A stretch of DNA of 64,000 nucleotides, taken from contig OX352762.1 in assembly GCA_947095585.1 (NCBI GenBank), positions 28,434,669-28,498,668 on the forward strand, written 5' to 3'. Source of the stretch: Nephrocerus scutellatus. Taxonomy: Eukaryota; Arthropoda; Insecta; Diptera; Pipunculidae. A model generated the notes under the pieces. The model saw only the letters and a list, made by a program, of their open reading frames with translations, had not been told where the DNA came from and ran no database searches. Shown here piece after piece: positions 33,250 to 45,124 of the stretch (its first letter is position 1; the number at the start of each line of letters is the position of its first letter). Made by a program: the position numbers and the translations under genes.

Positions 33250-35945
33250 GAGCTCAAAACTTTGGAAACCCCTCACTCCTTAAGGTGAATTTCCACCAAA
33301 CAAGATTGCGGTTTTCGAGATTTGTGTAATAAGGGCTTTCAAAAGGGGGTGTGCGAAAGCCCTAACCCCTTGCAACCTATTTGCAAAACTTTAATGATAT
33401 TTTTATTAATGGACAAAACTTATTAAGCATTAAATGTCCATCAGCCTTACCTTCAATATATTTAAACTTTATTAGGACTGAATTTGCCTCTTGCCAAAAA
33501 CGTCAACACTTTTCCCAGTAACTCACCTAAAAAGATAAGAACAAAATGTATTTTAGTTATCAATGCTAATATTATAAAGAGGTAATGTTGGTTTGTATGT
33601 AGGAGGTAATCTTCGAAACTACTGGAGCGATTTTAAAAATTCGTTCACCAATATTTAGAATAAACTTTCAGGGTGAGCATAAGCTACATATTATCCCGTT
33701 TGTAACTAAATAACTAAATAATTAAAGCGACATCATAATGACTGTGTGCTGTGTGCTGCACTGTTCGGTGCGCTGCTTTCTGTGCTGCGTGCCAAAACAA
33801 GAGTAATCTGTTCGCAAGTCAACAATAAACTAAAGAAGTAACATAGCTACCAATGTCAAAATATTTATATCGGTGACCAACTCAACAAAAAAAAACGACG
33901 ATTGGACGGACTTAAGAAAACCAGCACCAACTTTAAATTTCCGCTTTTTTTTATCTAACCTCGTATTACATAATAAATTTCCTCTTATAATGAAAATATA
34001 TTGCTTTAAAGTTTTACTATTGGAATAGCGACAACTCCTTTAAAACAATCACGAATCGTAGTTAAGAGTAATTAGCTTAAATCAACATCTGCACTTCCTC
34101 GAATCGCAGACGCCATTAGCTTGAACCTTGATTGGTATCACTGTTAAAACATTCGTAAAATTGCACAAGGCAATAACTTTTCAGTTTCCAAATAAACACT
34201 TAATCAAAATAATGAGCGTAAACTAATAGTAAATGAGAAACATTGGGAGAACGGCGGCATGGCACGAAGGCACCAGGAAAACGACATGGGTCATGGCACT
34301 AAACGGCCACGAGTTGAAGCAATAGGAAATTAACTTCATTTGGTTGGTACGGTGGCATGCACCGCGGCTCACTTGCCTAATGCCAAAATTAATGAAATCT
34401 CATCCCATTTGGCAGAGATCCATGTGATTCTCTTATTCCATTCATTCATCATCGAAAAGAGGAGTTTTGTAGGGAAATAGCAGCCATTTGCTTCGTTCAT
34501 GGAGCTCACCAAACATCTATCGCATCATTAATCTGATGTACAGGGTGAACACATACATACGGCGAATACGCTACGCCTTTCATCTCTGGCACCACAACAC
34601 AACTTTACAGCACGCGATACAAGTCCTAACCGATTGAGGTGGCAGGCAAGCAGTCCGTCTGGCTACGAGTCTACGAGTATATCTAGGCAGACAAGTTTAT
34701 GATTAAGATTCTTATCATAACCTGAGAAGGAGGAGAATAAAGTTGCGTTGAGTTGCCGCTTGGAAGGTCGCCTCACTATCTACAACAGTCATTGCCGTTG
34801 TGTCCCACCCCTTTCTCAATGTTTAGAACTCTAAGGGAGGATTGTTTTCTATACTTTGACGACTTTCATGTGGTTGGTGGAGGGAGGAGAGGCATGCAAC
34901 CAACACGACAGCAAAGGAGGTGAGAGATAACGATGGAAGGGCGGTGACTTCATATGAAATACTAGCGGTAAAACGTATGAGACCACGCCGCTTATAACGG
35001 GGTGGTTGGCAGGACGACACCCACACGCCACAAGGGCAGTTTTCTATCAGACACTGCAGGGGTGAGAAGTGCAAATACTCCGTTAATAGATGACGGTAAA
35101 TAAGGATTGCATCAGATTACTTCCGTCGTTCCGTCGGGAAATGTGTTTCGTGTATTTGCTTTTCGGTTGCCAGCGAGCAGCGCCTAATTCAATTTTTCGC
35201 CGTTGAAGGGAACGGAAGTAAAAGAGAAAAGAAAGCGAAAAAGCAATTACCACGAGGTGAAATTGCTGTTATAATAATTAATAAGCAAAATGTTTTGAAA
35301 TATAATTAGAACCAGGATGAGGTGAAATTAATCAGGTGACAAATGTGATGTAAAGCGTAAACGACCCGAAGAAACCTTCTCGCTTACTCTCACTAAATTT
35401 GATATGACATTGATTGGTGTCCTTATGCTTTGAAACAAAAGTGAAAAGCCAAATTAGGTTTAAAGTAAGTGCGAGTTAATGTTTTAAGTAAAAAAGTAAG
35501 AAAAAGATTGTACTATTAGCAATAAAAAAGTATAACAGAGAGACTCTTCCAAAATGAGTAAATAGCCTTCATTATCTGAAAATATGCATTTCTCAGTTTT
35601 TCCAAGAGAAGACTGAACCCATAACTGAAGTTAATGAACGGCACGCGAACCATTCAACCATTATGCCTCACAATTTTCTAGATGAAATTCCGAGTTTATT
35701 ATATTTAAAACAATCTTCTGACATTGCATACATAACAGATTTTTTTTGAAACCTCCCCGATCTCTTCAGATGCCTAAATATTGTACATCCTAGTCAGCAA
35801 AAGACATGAATTCCAGGTAACCTGCTTTCGTTATCTAAATGCGAACAAAAAAGAAGGAAAAGTTTGTAAATCTTCAAAACGCTTTTATCCAAAACTAGCG
35901 GGCAGTACGAAATCTTTTTGCTGTGATTTATTAAAAGCCGACGGA
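33250..35945. other. no gene seen; hairpin and a Helitron-like phrase
   Basis: A perfect nine-base stem (agggctttc, then gaaagccct) lies at 33332-33363. At 33570-33710 the phrase aaactactggagcgatttta, followed by attcgttcacc, resembles noncoding Helitron-like repeats widespread in insect genomes, but no terminus could be defined. The rest shows nothing recognisable. Confidence 0.45.
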
Positions 35946-35949
35946 GCCC

Positions 35950-36300
35950 ACGGGTGGCGTTCGTGTTGAACAGCTCGGCTCTCAGTAGCTACCGAAAGTT
36001 GCAAAAGTATCAACAACTGTCGGTCGCTAACTTGAAACTAAAGTTAGAGGGAGCACTCGGAGTGCGTTCGTCTTGAACAGCTCGGCTCTCAGTAGCTACC
36101 GAAAGTTGCAAAAGCATCAACAACTGTCGGTCGCTAACTTGAAACTAAAGTTAGAGGGAGCACTCGGAGGGCGTTCGTGTCGAACAGCTCGGCTCTAAGC
36201 AGCTACCGAAAGAAACTAAAGTTAAGGTATGGTGGAACACTTGGGGGGCGTTTTTTAAAGAACAGCTCGGTTCCGCTGTAATTCTAGAAAGTGCAAAAGC
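35950..36300 (+). repeat. 107-base tandem repeat
   Basis: The landmark gaacagctcggctct begins at 35968, 36075 and 36182, an exact 107-base period. A fourth, shortened unit has gaacagctcgg at 36260. The first two units are almost identical. Each contains the segments gctaccgaaagttgcaaaag and ctgtcggtcgctaacttgaa. The array could be the leader of an LTR element, but no coding region supports that. Confidence 0.9.
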
Positions 36301-36304
36301 AGCA

Positions 36305-37865
36305 AGACTTTTCGAGTATTACAGCCAAAAGTTTAGTTTTTAAAACGAACAGTAGTGTTTAGTGTAAAAAACACCTAGAGAAAATGCTGCTGTCTTAGTA
36401 GACGGATCTTCCTTTCTCCTCTCCTAGTCGTGATTTTCGTGCCCCATGTCATTGCTTTTCTCTTTCAAATTGCTGGGAATTTTATCTCCACAATTATCGA
36501 ATGTGCTTTACTCGTATACGTACAATTTCTTTCTTTTATTATTAATTATTTTATTGTTATTATTGTTATTATTATTATTATTCATATTGTTTACTTGCTT
36601 GGCTATGGGGCGCGACAGAAGTGCTTTTGCACTAAAATTATAATTTTCTCGGTTTAGCATCGGACGACCATGAACCCCATATCATGCGATTACCGATCGG
36701 AAGAGTTACGGTTGCGCTACTGTCGCACATGTACTCAGTAATTTGCATACATGCTTGTGCCGCGTGCTTGTAGTAATTCATTCGGAGTATGCTTATAATA
36801 TGAATATGTATTTGCTATGCAAATATTATGTTGTATATTTTTAGAAGTACGGTTTGTAACGTAGGTGATTTAATGGTTGCCTTAAATCAACTTCATTACA
36901 ATGTCATACGAGTATATTTGCGAGATAATCAAACATTGGTCGTAAGCTTGTAATGACGAAAATTTTAACGTCAAACTTTCGTCTTTCACCCACTGTGCAC
37001 ACATGAAGAAAAAAACCGCAAACGCTAATTGAGTACAAATGCATGCAAACAAGTCCAGCATAGAAACACAGCACAGGCATGCAAATAAATCGAGCGTAGC
37101 GACACAGCCAACGCAGTATGTACGAAATAACGGAGGTGACAAAATGCCAGATGGAAAAAACCCAAAAGATTTGCAATGCATAAGCAGAAGAGAAAACACC
37201 ACCAACACGAAAGAGCTGAGAGAGCTGCAAAACTGCAAAGTCCACCAAGAGGCAAATCTTATAAAAGGAGAAACACAGAACGAATTGTTATCTACCTACG
37301 AGGCAAAATAGTATACATATAGTATAGTATAGACACTGGATAATAACATTGAAATACTAACTGTAAATAGGAGAAGTGAACACCTCGGGCCAGAAGTTAA
37401 AAATAAACCCTGGAATATCCAACACCAAACTAACGAAGTCGAGTCGACGATGGAGACATTTTGGCGACAGGATACGGGACAACTAACGTTGATCAGCGCT
37501 ATCATCATTTTAGTCCAGTCCTCTCAGTGTGTCAGTTTAAATCCCCTCTCTTGGTTTCGAGACCCTGGCGGGCCTTACAGGACTCCATCTCGAAAACCTG
37601 AAAATCTTGATAGGGTGATATTTTCCCTTGTTAGGTGTAGAGACCCTTCGGCTTCAGGACTCTGGCGGGGCTTACAGGACTCAATCGTGAAGTTCGATCT
37701 CTTTCCGGGCCTAGTTCTCCATTTAGTAGTAGGTGAGCAGTGAAAGACCTGCTGCTTTCGACTAAATTCGGTAGGGACAGATTCCCCAATACTCCTGAGT
37801 CTCCTGAGCGTATCACGTCGCTAAGACGACCGCAGACCCGAGTCTGCTGATTTAAAAAAAAAAAC
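36305..37865. other. no gene seen; possible LTR end and primer-binding motif
   Basis: A TATAAAAG sequence at about 37260 and the phrase ggagacattttggcgacagg at about 37451 resemble an LTR end (ACA) followed by a primer-binding site. No second LTR or polymerase gene was found. At 37560-37690 the phrase ccctggcgggccttacagga is echoed by tctggcggggcttacaggac. Functional calls are not possible. Confidence 0.35.
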
Positions 37866-37869
37866 AGCT

Positions 37870-38035
37870 TGAGTTCTCGAAAAGGATCCTGCTCAGAAAG
37901 TCTTTTGCGGTAGGATTTATGGGACACTACAGCGCCAGCGACAGTAGGCCAGCCCAAACGGTAGAAAGATGGATTACACCAGGACTCCAAGAGTTAAGGA
38001 GAGATATTATGCGGAAGGCCAGGACCGGGCCAAAG
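37870..38035 (+). pseudogene. RTE-like LINE, C-terminal scrap
   Basis: The stretch aggatcctgctcagaaagtc, followed by ttttgcggtaggatttatgg and ending gcggaaggccaggaccgggc, matches by eye the region just before the LINE 3' end (compare 61500-61600, reversed). It is heavily mutated, with no usable frame. The terminal atgatg tail is absent. Confidence 0.6.
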
Positions 38036-38039
38036 GTGT

Positions 38040-40195
38040 GCCTAGCTGCGCCAGGAACAAATGTCTTCATAGGGACCTTAATGTGGATATCAATGCAAAT
38101 AAAATTCGTAGAATTACTTGAGATATTTTCAAAGACTCCAGACCCTGAAACCAAGTCAATAAATGGTACGCCAATGTAAATGTAAACAGCGTAATGCTGT
38201 TCTAAAACCCACACCATCAAACGCTAATTGGGAGTAGCCTTTCGCATTTATATCTCAGTTCATTAAATCCGGCTGAAATTGCTCATTGGGCCAGGTGACA
38301 AGACTGTTAAGTCAATTAATTATTAAACAAATAAGATATATCTTTTTTTAAAACAAAAAAATCACAAAAATAAGTTTTTTTTCGTCCGTTCTAATGGACG
38401 GTTCTAAGATCTAAGCTCAGCAAGCATGGCACCTCAAATGCCTATGTTGCCTAGGTAAACAAAATAAAAGCGAAACTGAGTAGATATGCAATTAAAGGAG
38501 GCAAACAACAGAGTTGCAAACTCTGAAAAAAAGAACCATTCATTAATTTATATGGCGCACCACAAAAGCGTAATAATCATTGAGAGTCATAGATCAGGGT
38601 GATGCCCGAAGCACGGCTGTGCTAGCTCGACTCTTTGCAACTCTGACTAAGCGTAGCGTAGCGACCTCAAACCAACAAAGACATCTGGCTGGATATGATG
38701 TGGTAAATGCAAAACTCAAATGGCTTTGCGAAAAGCGCTGATGGGTGCCATGGTTGGCTAGGGGCTACTGTTGTTGTTCTTCTTGGTTGTTACCACTTTT
38801 GGTTGCAGCCGCGCACACAGCGAAGGTCAAACTTGAAAGTAATTTCGCGAATATCACGCTAATACACGTGTATGTGTGTGTGTACCAGTAACAAATGAAA
38901 ATCCCATTTCCAGCTGACATTAATTGCTAATTCGTAAAAAAGCACGTTTTGTCGGTCCGCAGTGTAGAGTACGGACCGACGACGACGGATTGCCCACTCT
39001 CATGTGCTTCTGAGTGCGTTGTGTTGGCACAGTGCAGCCACATAACCAGGTAGGTTCCTTTTACAATTTCAAGATTTCAATTGAAATGCTACGTACGCAT
39101 TCATATGTACGCCGGCGATAGAGAATTATGTTGCCTAGCGCAGTGTTGTTAAGCTCGCGGATTTCCACCGATCCACCGATGGTAATCCGACCAATACAGC
39201 CATACCTTGTCGCCGTCCCCTCCCACCAGCCACCTCGCACATTTCCGTTTCCATTTTATGCCATTATGTTCGATTTGTATGTTATTAGGTGCTGGTCTGT
39301 GCGACGCGGAATGTTTTTTATCGTTCTGTCGGTCTGTTGGTCGGTCGTTTATGCTGATGCAGCTGTAGTGCGCTATGATGCCTGATTATTTTACCCACAT
39401 AAATATTTCCACTTTGATTGTTCTGCAGTTGATTTTATGATCATCTTGCTTGGTGGTGGGGGGAGGGGGATGGAATGCTGTGAATTGCAATGTTGCGGAA
39501 AACTCACCTTGTGTTGTTGTTGTATCACATAAACCGCGTTGTTTGCTAAAAGACGGCATTTGAATTGAACAGCAGTTAGTCCATTGAAGAATTTTATTTA
39601 TTAAATAATATTGAAGCTTATAAAACGTCAAGGTCATTCACAAACTAGAGACCGCGATTGCCTTATTTGGATAGCACGAGCAGAGTTACAAAACTTCGCA
39701 ATCCAATCCGCAATCCATCTTGTTTTAAGATATGTGTGATTATAGTAAGCGAGATGAGAATGCACTGTGAATGTGACGACGTGAAAACCAAACACTGCAA
39801 TCGGTGATCCGTTTAGATATTGGACCTACACACTGTATCGGTTTCGGTCTATTCCACATATGTATAATCAGGATAGAGAGTCAGTTGTTGTTCGGCTGGC
39901 TAAGCTACTACGTGGTTTGTGCGTATGCTTCGAGCCGGTGAAAAAGCGTATAGTACAGACCCAACCTATATATATTCCAGTATGTCATTAAAGGTAAACT
40001 GAAAGAAAAACCACTCCGCGAATCACATTCGAGTCAACACGGCTGCCCTTTGCAACAAATAGGTTAGAAACAACTACGGTCAAGCGATGGGACTCGCCCT
40101 AAATGCGGGGAGAGTAAGTCCTGGGGCTGAGATGTCGGGCGTAGAAGAGAAATGGACACGGCTTAAGTATTTGTCATTAGTATGGTTGGCTCCTT
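38040..40195. other. no gene seen; one hairpin
   Basis: A perfect nine-base stem (gtcggtccg at 38951-38959 with cggaccgac at 38972-38980) has a 12-base loop. A poly-A/T-rich flank lies around 38340-38375. No recognisable coding region. Confidence 0.5.
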
Positions 40196-40199
40196 CTTA

Positions 40200-40875
40200 G
40201 GCAGAAGTGGTACGGCTGGTTCGATGCGGGTGTAAGCTAGTGACTGAATGTAAGAATGTTGCGCACCGAGCAATGCAACAATCTCATAGAAAGCGGGCAC
40301 GCGAGGAAGAATATAAAGAGCTCAGAACAGTTCACCGGCGAAAGAAAGCAGCCTCGGAACAGAATCTCGTCCGTGAACCAGAACAGTACAGTGTCAATTA
40401 TTCTAATCCAGGAATCTCAGCATTATATCGAAACTGGTGGTTTATAGAACCAGTACTCACATAAGAATCAGAGACCTGGGTGCTTAGCAAAAATCATTCT
40501 GATCTCTTAGCTGCGTTCGAGAGAAAAGTCTTACGTATAATTTTTGGGCCCGCATGTGAAAAAGGACGATTCCGGAGACTATATTATAATGATAAGATAT
40601 ACGAGCGTTAGCGCGATGTCGACATCGTGAAAGGAATAAAGCTCGGTGAGTGCTGGCATGTGTGAAGAGGATCCTGCACGGAAAGTCCTTTGCAGTGGAA
40701 CACGACAGAGAGGCCGACAAAGCCTACGCTGGTTGGACGGCTTAGCCCAGGACGCCCAGAGTTTAGAGATGCCAAACTGGATGACAGTGGCTCGAAATCG
40801 AGACCGGTGGAGGGATTTTTTGCGGGATGCCAGGAACGGGTCCCGGTTGTAGAGCCAATTATGATGATGATTATG
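40200..40875 (+). pseudogene. RTE-like LINE, internally deleted copy with intact 3' end
   Basis: It starts with an inter-domain segment (RKRAREEEYKELRTVHRRKK). It jumps by deletion to SETWVLSKNHSDLLAAFERK at about 40467 and then reads GRFRRLYYNDKIYER. An in-frame stop follows, then VDIVKGIKLGE. The 3' end reads gggtcccggttgtagagcca (about 40835), then attatgatgatgatt. The reverse transcriptase catalytic blocks are missing. The 3' end is one of three good examples in this window of this LINE tail. Confidence 0.8.
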
Positions 40876-40879
40876 ATCA

Positions 40880-42600
40880 AATTTCTTTGAAATTATCTTA
40901 CAAAAGCTGAAATGGGTCATCTGAAGGGGAAAGCATTTTATTGTTTATTCGTGACTATGCAAGTATATGAATGTTCAATACAAACCTCTATCAGGTGTGA
41001 CTTCGGCAGAAGGTGGCAAATATTGTAGAAAGCACACGAGAGAATTATCGAATTTTATTTAAAAATACATCGCCGTCTATGTATGTAAAATATACATAGA
41101 AAACAACAGTTCCTCCGGTTGGTTTTTGTAGCATAGTTATAGGCTTTTGTATTTGCTTAGTATATTATCATTTGTAGCAGAGTTTTAGATTTTTGTGTTC
41201 GGTTGGTGTATATTGCACAGATACCCACTTGTATATTATAAATACACTGAGCCGGGCAAAAAAGTTCATTAATATTATGAACATACATTGGCACAACGAA
41301 CTGTGTTCATTGGTCGATTTTAAAAGTTTAAATCTCCATAGCCATGATTGTTTTTATATACATACGTAATAAACTGGATATTTGGTTGCATATCCAATCC
41401 CCTCCTTTGCATGTGGCAGGATCAAAAAATCAAAAAAAAATCATACAAATTCATTTTATGAGCGTGTCTGAAGGGGCGATTTTCAACTAAGGTACCAAAG
41501 AAAAGTTGGGAGGGGGGCGTGATCACAAGCAGTCTGTTTTACCTGTTGAAAGGAGAAGGACTCTGAAGTGTAGTGTAGTTGAGCCCCATGTTCAATTTGC
41601 AATATTTATATATTGAAGACCATTTACACCGTAATTTGGAGGGCAACATAGTTTTTTCTTGAAAATCACAAACCTTGCTTTTGATCTAGGATTTTAAAAA
41701 AGCGAGGGATTTTATGTTCGGTTATGCTATTACTAAGGTTATTTGAGATCATCTGCTGGTCAACAAATTTACCCGACGAGAACAGCGCCCAAGATATCGC
41801 CCGTAGCGAAAATGTCAAGGTGAAAAGTTTTTGGGGTTCTAAATTGGTCATATATTTTAGATCTTGGGATAAAGGATCAAGATAATTTACAGGTGAACTC
41901 TGATTTTTTCAAAGCAAGCTCTACTTCAATAATTAGAGGTAGTTTAGCAATGTATCGTATCTGTTCATCTCTGCTGTATAAGGAATTGATTACATCTTCG
42001 ATCGGTTCGTGGCGACAAAACACAACCAGAGAAATCCTAGGAAATTTATTAATTTATTCCATTGAACGCCTGGTTAAAGGAAATCCTTTATGATATCTTC
42101 ATGGTTTGACAATTAGAAATAGGGTTACTTTTACTTCTTCAGTCGTTGTTCTACGATATTTTAAAAATACGTTTCGTTTTGTCGTCTCGGGATTCTATGA
42201 CTCTTTCCAGATTAATGCAATTCCAACGACTTTTATTTATCTCATTCTTTATCCCATTCTTCTGCCATCTTGGATTATTGGGTTTCACTGTATAGTGACT
42301 TTGCAATGTATGTTTTAATTTTCGAAATGTGTAACTAATAAACTTCAACTTCCGTCGTCTTATACTTGTAGATAGTGGTGGCAATAGGTTTCTCACCTGT
42401 CCTTAGCAGAAGAACTGCGGTTGGAAAATGCTTTGGCTGTTTTAAGGTAACTTTCCAAATACTGCACTCACATTACATCACGGACTACACTACACTTCAG
42501 AGTCCACCACGGATTGTAATGGAACAATCTCAGCTTAGTATTCAAACTGATTGCATTGCTTTGCGACATTTTGGACAAAATTCTGAAGGCAGACTTTATT
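40880..42600. other. no recognised gene; coding-like minus-strand stretch
   Basis: Mostly AT-rich. On the minus strand, 41666-42050 reads as two open frames that can be followed across one frame change (for example EDVINSLYSRDEQIRYIAKL, then FTLTFSLRAISWALFSSGKF). It has protein-like composition but I do not recognise a family. It may be part of a decayed mobile element. Confidence 0.4.
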
Positions 42601-42608
42601 AAGGACTG

Positions 42609-42623
42609 ACGGGCGTTGCCCGT
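42609..42623 (-). other. GC hairpin resembling a Helitron 3' hairpin
   Basis: Perfect palindrome ACGGGC-GTT-GCCCGT. Read on the minus strand it follows gaggcc and precedes cagtccttaa, similar to Helitron 3' ends at 8469-8495 and 44766-44790, but a clean CTRR is lacking. Confidence 0.4.
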
Positions 42624-42791
42624 GGCCTCGTGACCCACCTGTCGACCCCATTGGACGCCCAAGAAAAGAAAACACATGTAGGGTTTTTCAATAAGAGCAC
42701 TTCAACTTTTTTTTTGAATAAAACACAAACTGTTCGACTTTTGAACTATTTTTTTTTTATTAACGAATTTGAACATATACATATGATACAT

Positions 42792-43260
42792 TTAAGTATG
42801 AAACTCGATTTCTTTTGCATGACCACCGCGTGCACGTTTTACGAAGTCCAATCTTTGAACCCAATTTTCGACCACTCTTTCGCATAAATCGGCCAAAATT
42901 CCAGCAATTTCACGTTCAATATTGGCTCTGAGCTCTTGCAACGTCGCCGGCTTATTGGCATAGACCAATGACTTCACATAACCCCAAAGAAAATAATCTA
43001 GAGGTGTCAAATCACACGAGTGCGGCGGCCACTGGACGGGCCCATTTCGCGAAATAACACGCTCATCGAACTTAGTCTTCAATAACGCGATTGTATCGTG
43101 TGCTGTGTGGCATGTGGCCCCGTCCTGCTGAAACCACATGTCGTCCAAGTCCATTCCATTCAATTGCGGCCAAAAAAAATCGTTTATCATATCGCGGTAC
43201 CGATTTCCATTAACAGTAACGTGGCGATCGTTATCGTCGATGAAAAAATATAGCCCGATC
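42792..43260 (-). pseudogene. DD41D mariner transposase, C-terminal half
   Basis: The minus strand reads FFIDDNDRHVTVNGNRYRDM, then INDFFWPQLNGMDLDDMWFQ, with the second catalytic Asp in QQDGATCHTAHDT. The third is in CDLTPLDYFLWGYVKSLVY, 41 residues after the second. The stop lies at 42792-42794 after GGHAKEIEFHT. This half is open and has no stop. The 41-residue spacing separates it from the DD34D mariner at 10139-11055 and fits the rosa group (family knowledge). The first catalytic Asp and the DNA-binding domain are missing because of the insertion at 43262. Confidence 0.85.
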
Positions 43261-43261
43261 G

Positions 43262-43488
43262 CTCCAAATTTTTACAAAAAGTGTTTTCCATCGAAGACAC
43301 ACATGTGTACAAAATTTAAAGAAAATCGGGTAAATTTTGTAAAATATTTGTATGAGAGCCCCCCGACCCCGCGGCCCGAGGGGCCTCAAATTTTAATAGA
43401 AAGTGTTGTCTTGGGAGATATACATGTGTGCAAAATTTCAATAAAATCGGGCTGTAGGAAGTGGGTTAAAAATTGATCACAAGATTTG

Positions 43489-43528
<40 letters not shown>

Positions 43529-43563
43529 CGGGCAAGTGAAGTTAATATAGAGAATTTAAAAAT
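43262..43563 (+). repeat. Helitron-associated minisatellite inserted in the mariner
   Basis: The same family as at 7940-8225. Unit phrases include caaatttttacaaaaagtg, acatgtgtacaaaatttaaa, gggcctcaaattttaataga and gaagtgggttaaaaattga. A (CCAG)n run at 43490-43527 (about nine copies) follows, then cacgggcaagtgaagttaat. The tetranucleotide run occupies the position held by (ACCG)n and (GTTT)n in the other two copies. Confidence 0.85.
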
Positions 43564-43665
43564 ATGGCGTCGTTCGCCGTCCCTATCGGAGAAAAGTTGA
43601 AGCGCACCTGTTGAAACACCCGATATTTAAGACAAATGGGAAATTATTAATTTTATTAATTAATC

Positions 43666-44340
43666 TTAACGCCAGCGGATAGACAAGCCACAAAAAATTG
43701 GCCGTGTGAAAAACATGAATTTTCCAAATTCAAGCCAACAATAGTGAACGATTGGTCTTGTGTTTTGTTGATGGTAATACCAAAGGCACGCAAGGCGCAA
43801 AGGGAACTGGAGTCGCTTGAATTCGATTGGTAAATCGTTGGATATCGTTGGTATGCGTGAAATCAGTACGTTTTCGCCTTTGAGTTTGCCACCGATGATT
43901 GTTGCCTCGATTAAATTTGGTGACAATTTTTGATGGTCAATCTGGTTCCGTTGCACAACTTTGGTGCGTTTATGTTGCGAATAGGCATCACCGGTGATCC
44001 AAGTTTCAATCTTAATACGAGCAATGGCATTTCGGGTGGTTCCAATAATTGACGGCTTGTTCTTCGTCCATTAGTGTGTCGATCGATTTGTATTTGACTG
44101 TTTCGACTGGCAGTTTCAATTGAATTTGCTCATTGAGCTTGTTGACATCATGATTTTTTGGTGCCAAAATTGCACGTTCGCACAGACAATCCGGATTCTT
44201 GTAGTTAGTTGTTAAACCTGGGAATACCTTGTCGACAACGGCTTGAATATTCAGTTGCATTTGACAGAAGTTCGGCGGGAACGAAATCTCATTCGTGGCG
44301 CGATCGATTGGAATTTTGTCATTTTCGATGTCCAAAAGTT
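43666..44340 (-). pseudogene. Helitron PIF1-like helicase, C-terminal part
   Basis: From the right, the minus strand reads DIENDKIPIDRATNEISFPP, NIQAVVDKVFPGLTTNYKN and CERAILAPKNHDVNKLNEQI, then SIDTLMDEEQAVNY. About 40 codons are deleted near 44000. It then reads PNLIEATIIGGKLKGENVLI, DLPIEFKRLQFPLRLA and, in a new frame, GLNLENSCFSHGQFFVAC. These are the helicase motifs IV-VI of Helitron Rep-Hel. At least one frameshift and one deletion make it inactive. The Rep domain is not found upstream. Confidence 0.85.
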
Positions 44341-44767
44341 GTTTTGAGAATGTTTAGTGTTAATTACCATCGAAGCCCAGCAAGTAAATCAAACGGTGTT
44401 ATTGTGCAGCTGTGTAATTACATCGAGCTGGCTGGGATTGGGAAAAAAATCGTCGGCTATTTTAAAAGTCCGTAAAAGTGCAAAAATGAACGGTCGTGAA
44501 AAGACCAACATTACGAAGCCGAACCAACATAGCAAGAAAAAGAAGACGAAACCTACATTTTCCACCCCAGCGCTACCTATTGAGTCCAAATGTTGACAAA
44601 GACTTTACTTCCATTTAAATATTATATAATGTGAATTTGAGCCAAATCGGTCCATTAATAAGAAAAAGAGACCCCAGCGCCACCTGTTGATCCGATCGCT
44701 ACCATACACAGTATTATCCGCTGGGCTAATCTGAAGATTGCCGGAAAATTTCATCATATTAGACAGA

Positions 44768-44960
44768 CTAACTGAAGTGCCCGGCATTGCCCGTGGCCCG
44801 CGCATGTAATAATGTTGCACCATCTATCGGACAAAGAGCAAACTATACAGAAACACTCCTTACGACCAATAGAAGATACATATAAAGAGGTACAAAATCG
44901 GTGCAGTAGTTCTTGAGTTTATCGGGTACGTACAAAAACTGTCCCGTTTATGTATACTCG
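44768..44960 (-). mobile_element. Helitron-like 3' end (TTAG type)
   Basis: Read on the minus strand, gccacgggcaatgccgggca leads to cttcagTTAG and then T. The hairpin (CGGGCAATGCCGG-like) and spacing match the Helitron 3' structure at 8469-8495, but the terminal base pair reads TTAG rather than CTAG. The upstream part contains ttgtacctctttatatgtat and aactcaagaactactgcacc, phrases typical of repetitive noncoding Helitron DNA. Confidence 0.5.
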
Positions 44961-44964
44961 TATA

Positions 44965-45120
44965 CTAGCGAAAATACCCGGCGTTTCCCGGCTGCCCCAT
45001 CCTGCTGACCCCCACCAAAATGACCACCCAACCACTGACCACCCACCCACTGGTTACCCACCCACCGACTACCCGCCCACTGAGCCCCCTACACCCATTG
45101 ACCACCACAGCCACACAGAA
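44965..45120 (-). mobile_element. Helitron-like 3' end with C/G-rich degenerate array
   Basis: Read on the minus strand, the end is GCCGGGAAACGCCGG hairpin, gtattttcg, CTAG (44965-44968), T. Upstream, 45008-45110 is a degenerate 8-12 base array of CCACCCACTGA type on the plus strand (GGTGGGTGG on the minus strand). The layout of G-rich tract, hairpin and CTAG-T repeats the one at 8290-8495. Confidence 0.6.
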
Positions 45121-45124
45121 AACT

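Larger units (their letters stand above)
42681..43621 (-). mobile_element. DD41D (rosa-like) mariner with both inverted repeats
   Basis: The ends are related inverted repeats. The left end begins GGGTTTTTCAATAAGAGCAC at 42681, next to TA. The right end, read on the minus strand from 43621, begins GGGTGTTTCAACAGGTGCGC. Both continue CTTCAACTTTT. The interior carries the C-terminal half of the transposase (42792-43260). The N-terminal half is replaced by a Helitron-associated minisatellite at 43262-43563, so the element is a nested, inactive composite. Confidence 0.75.
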
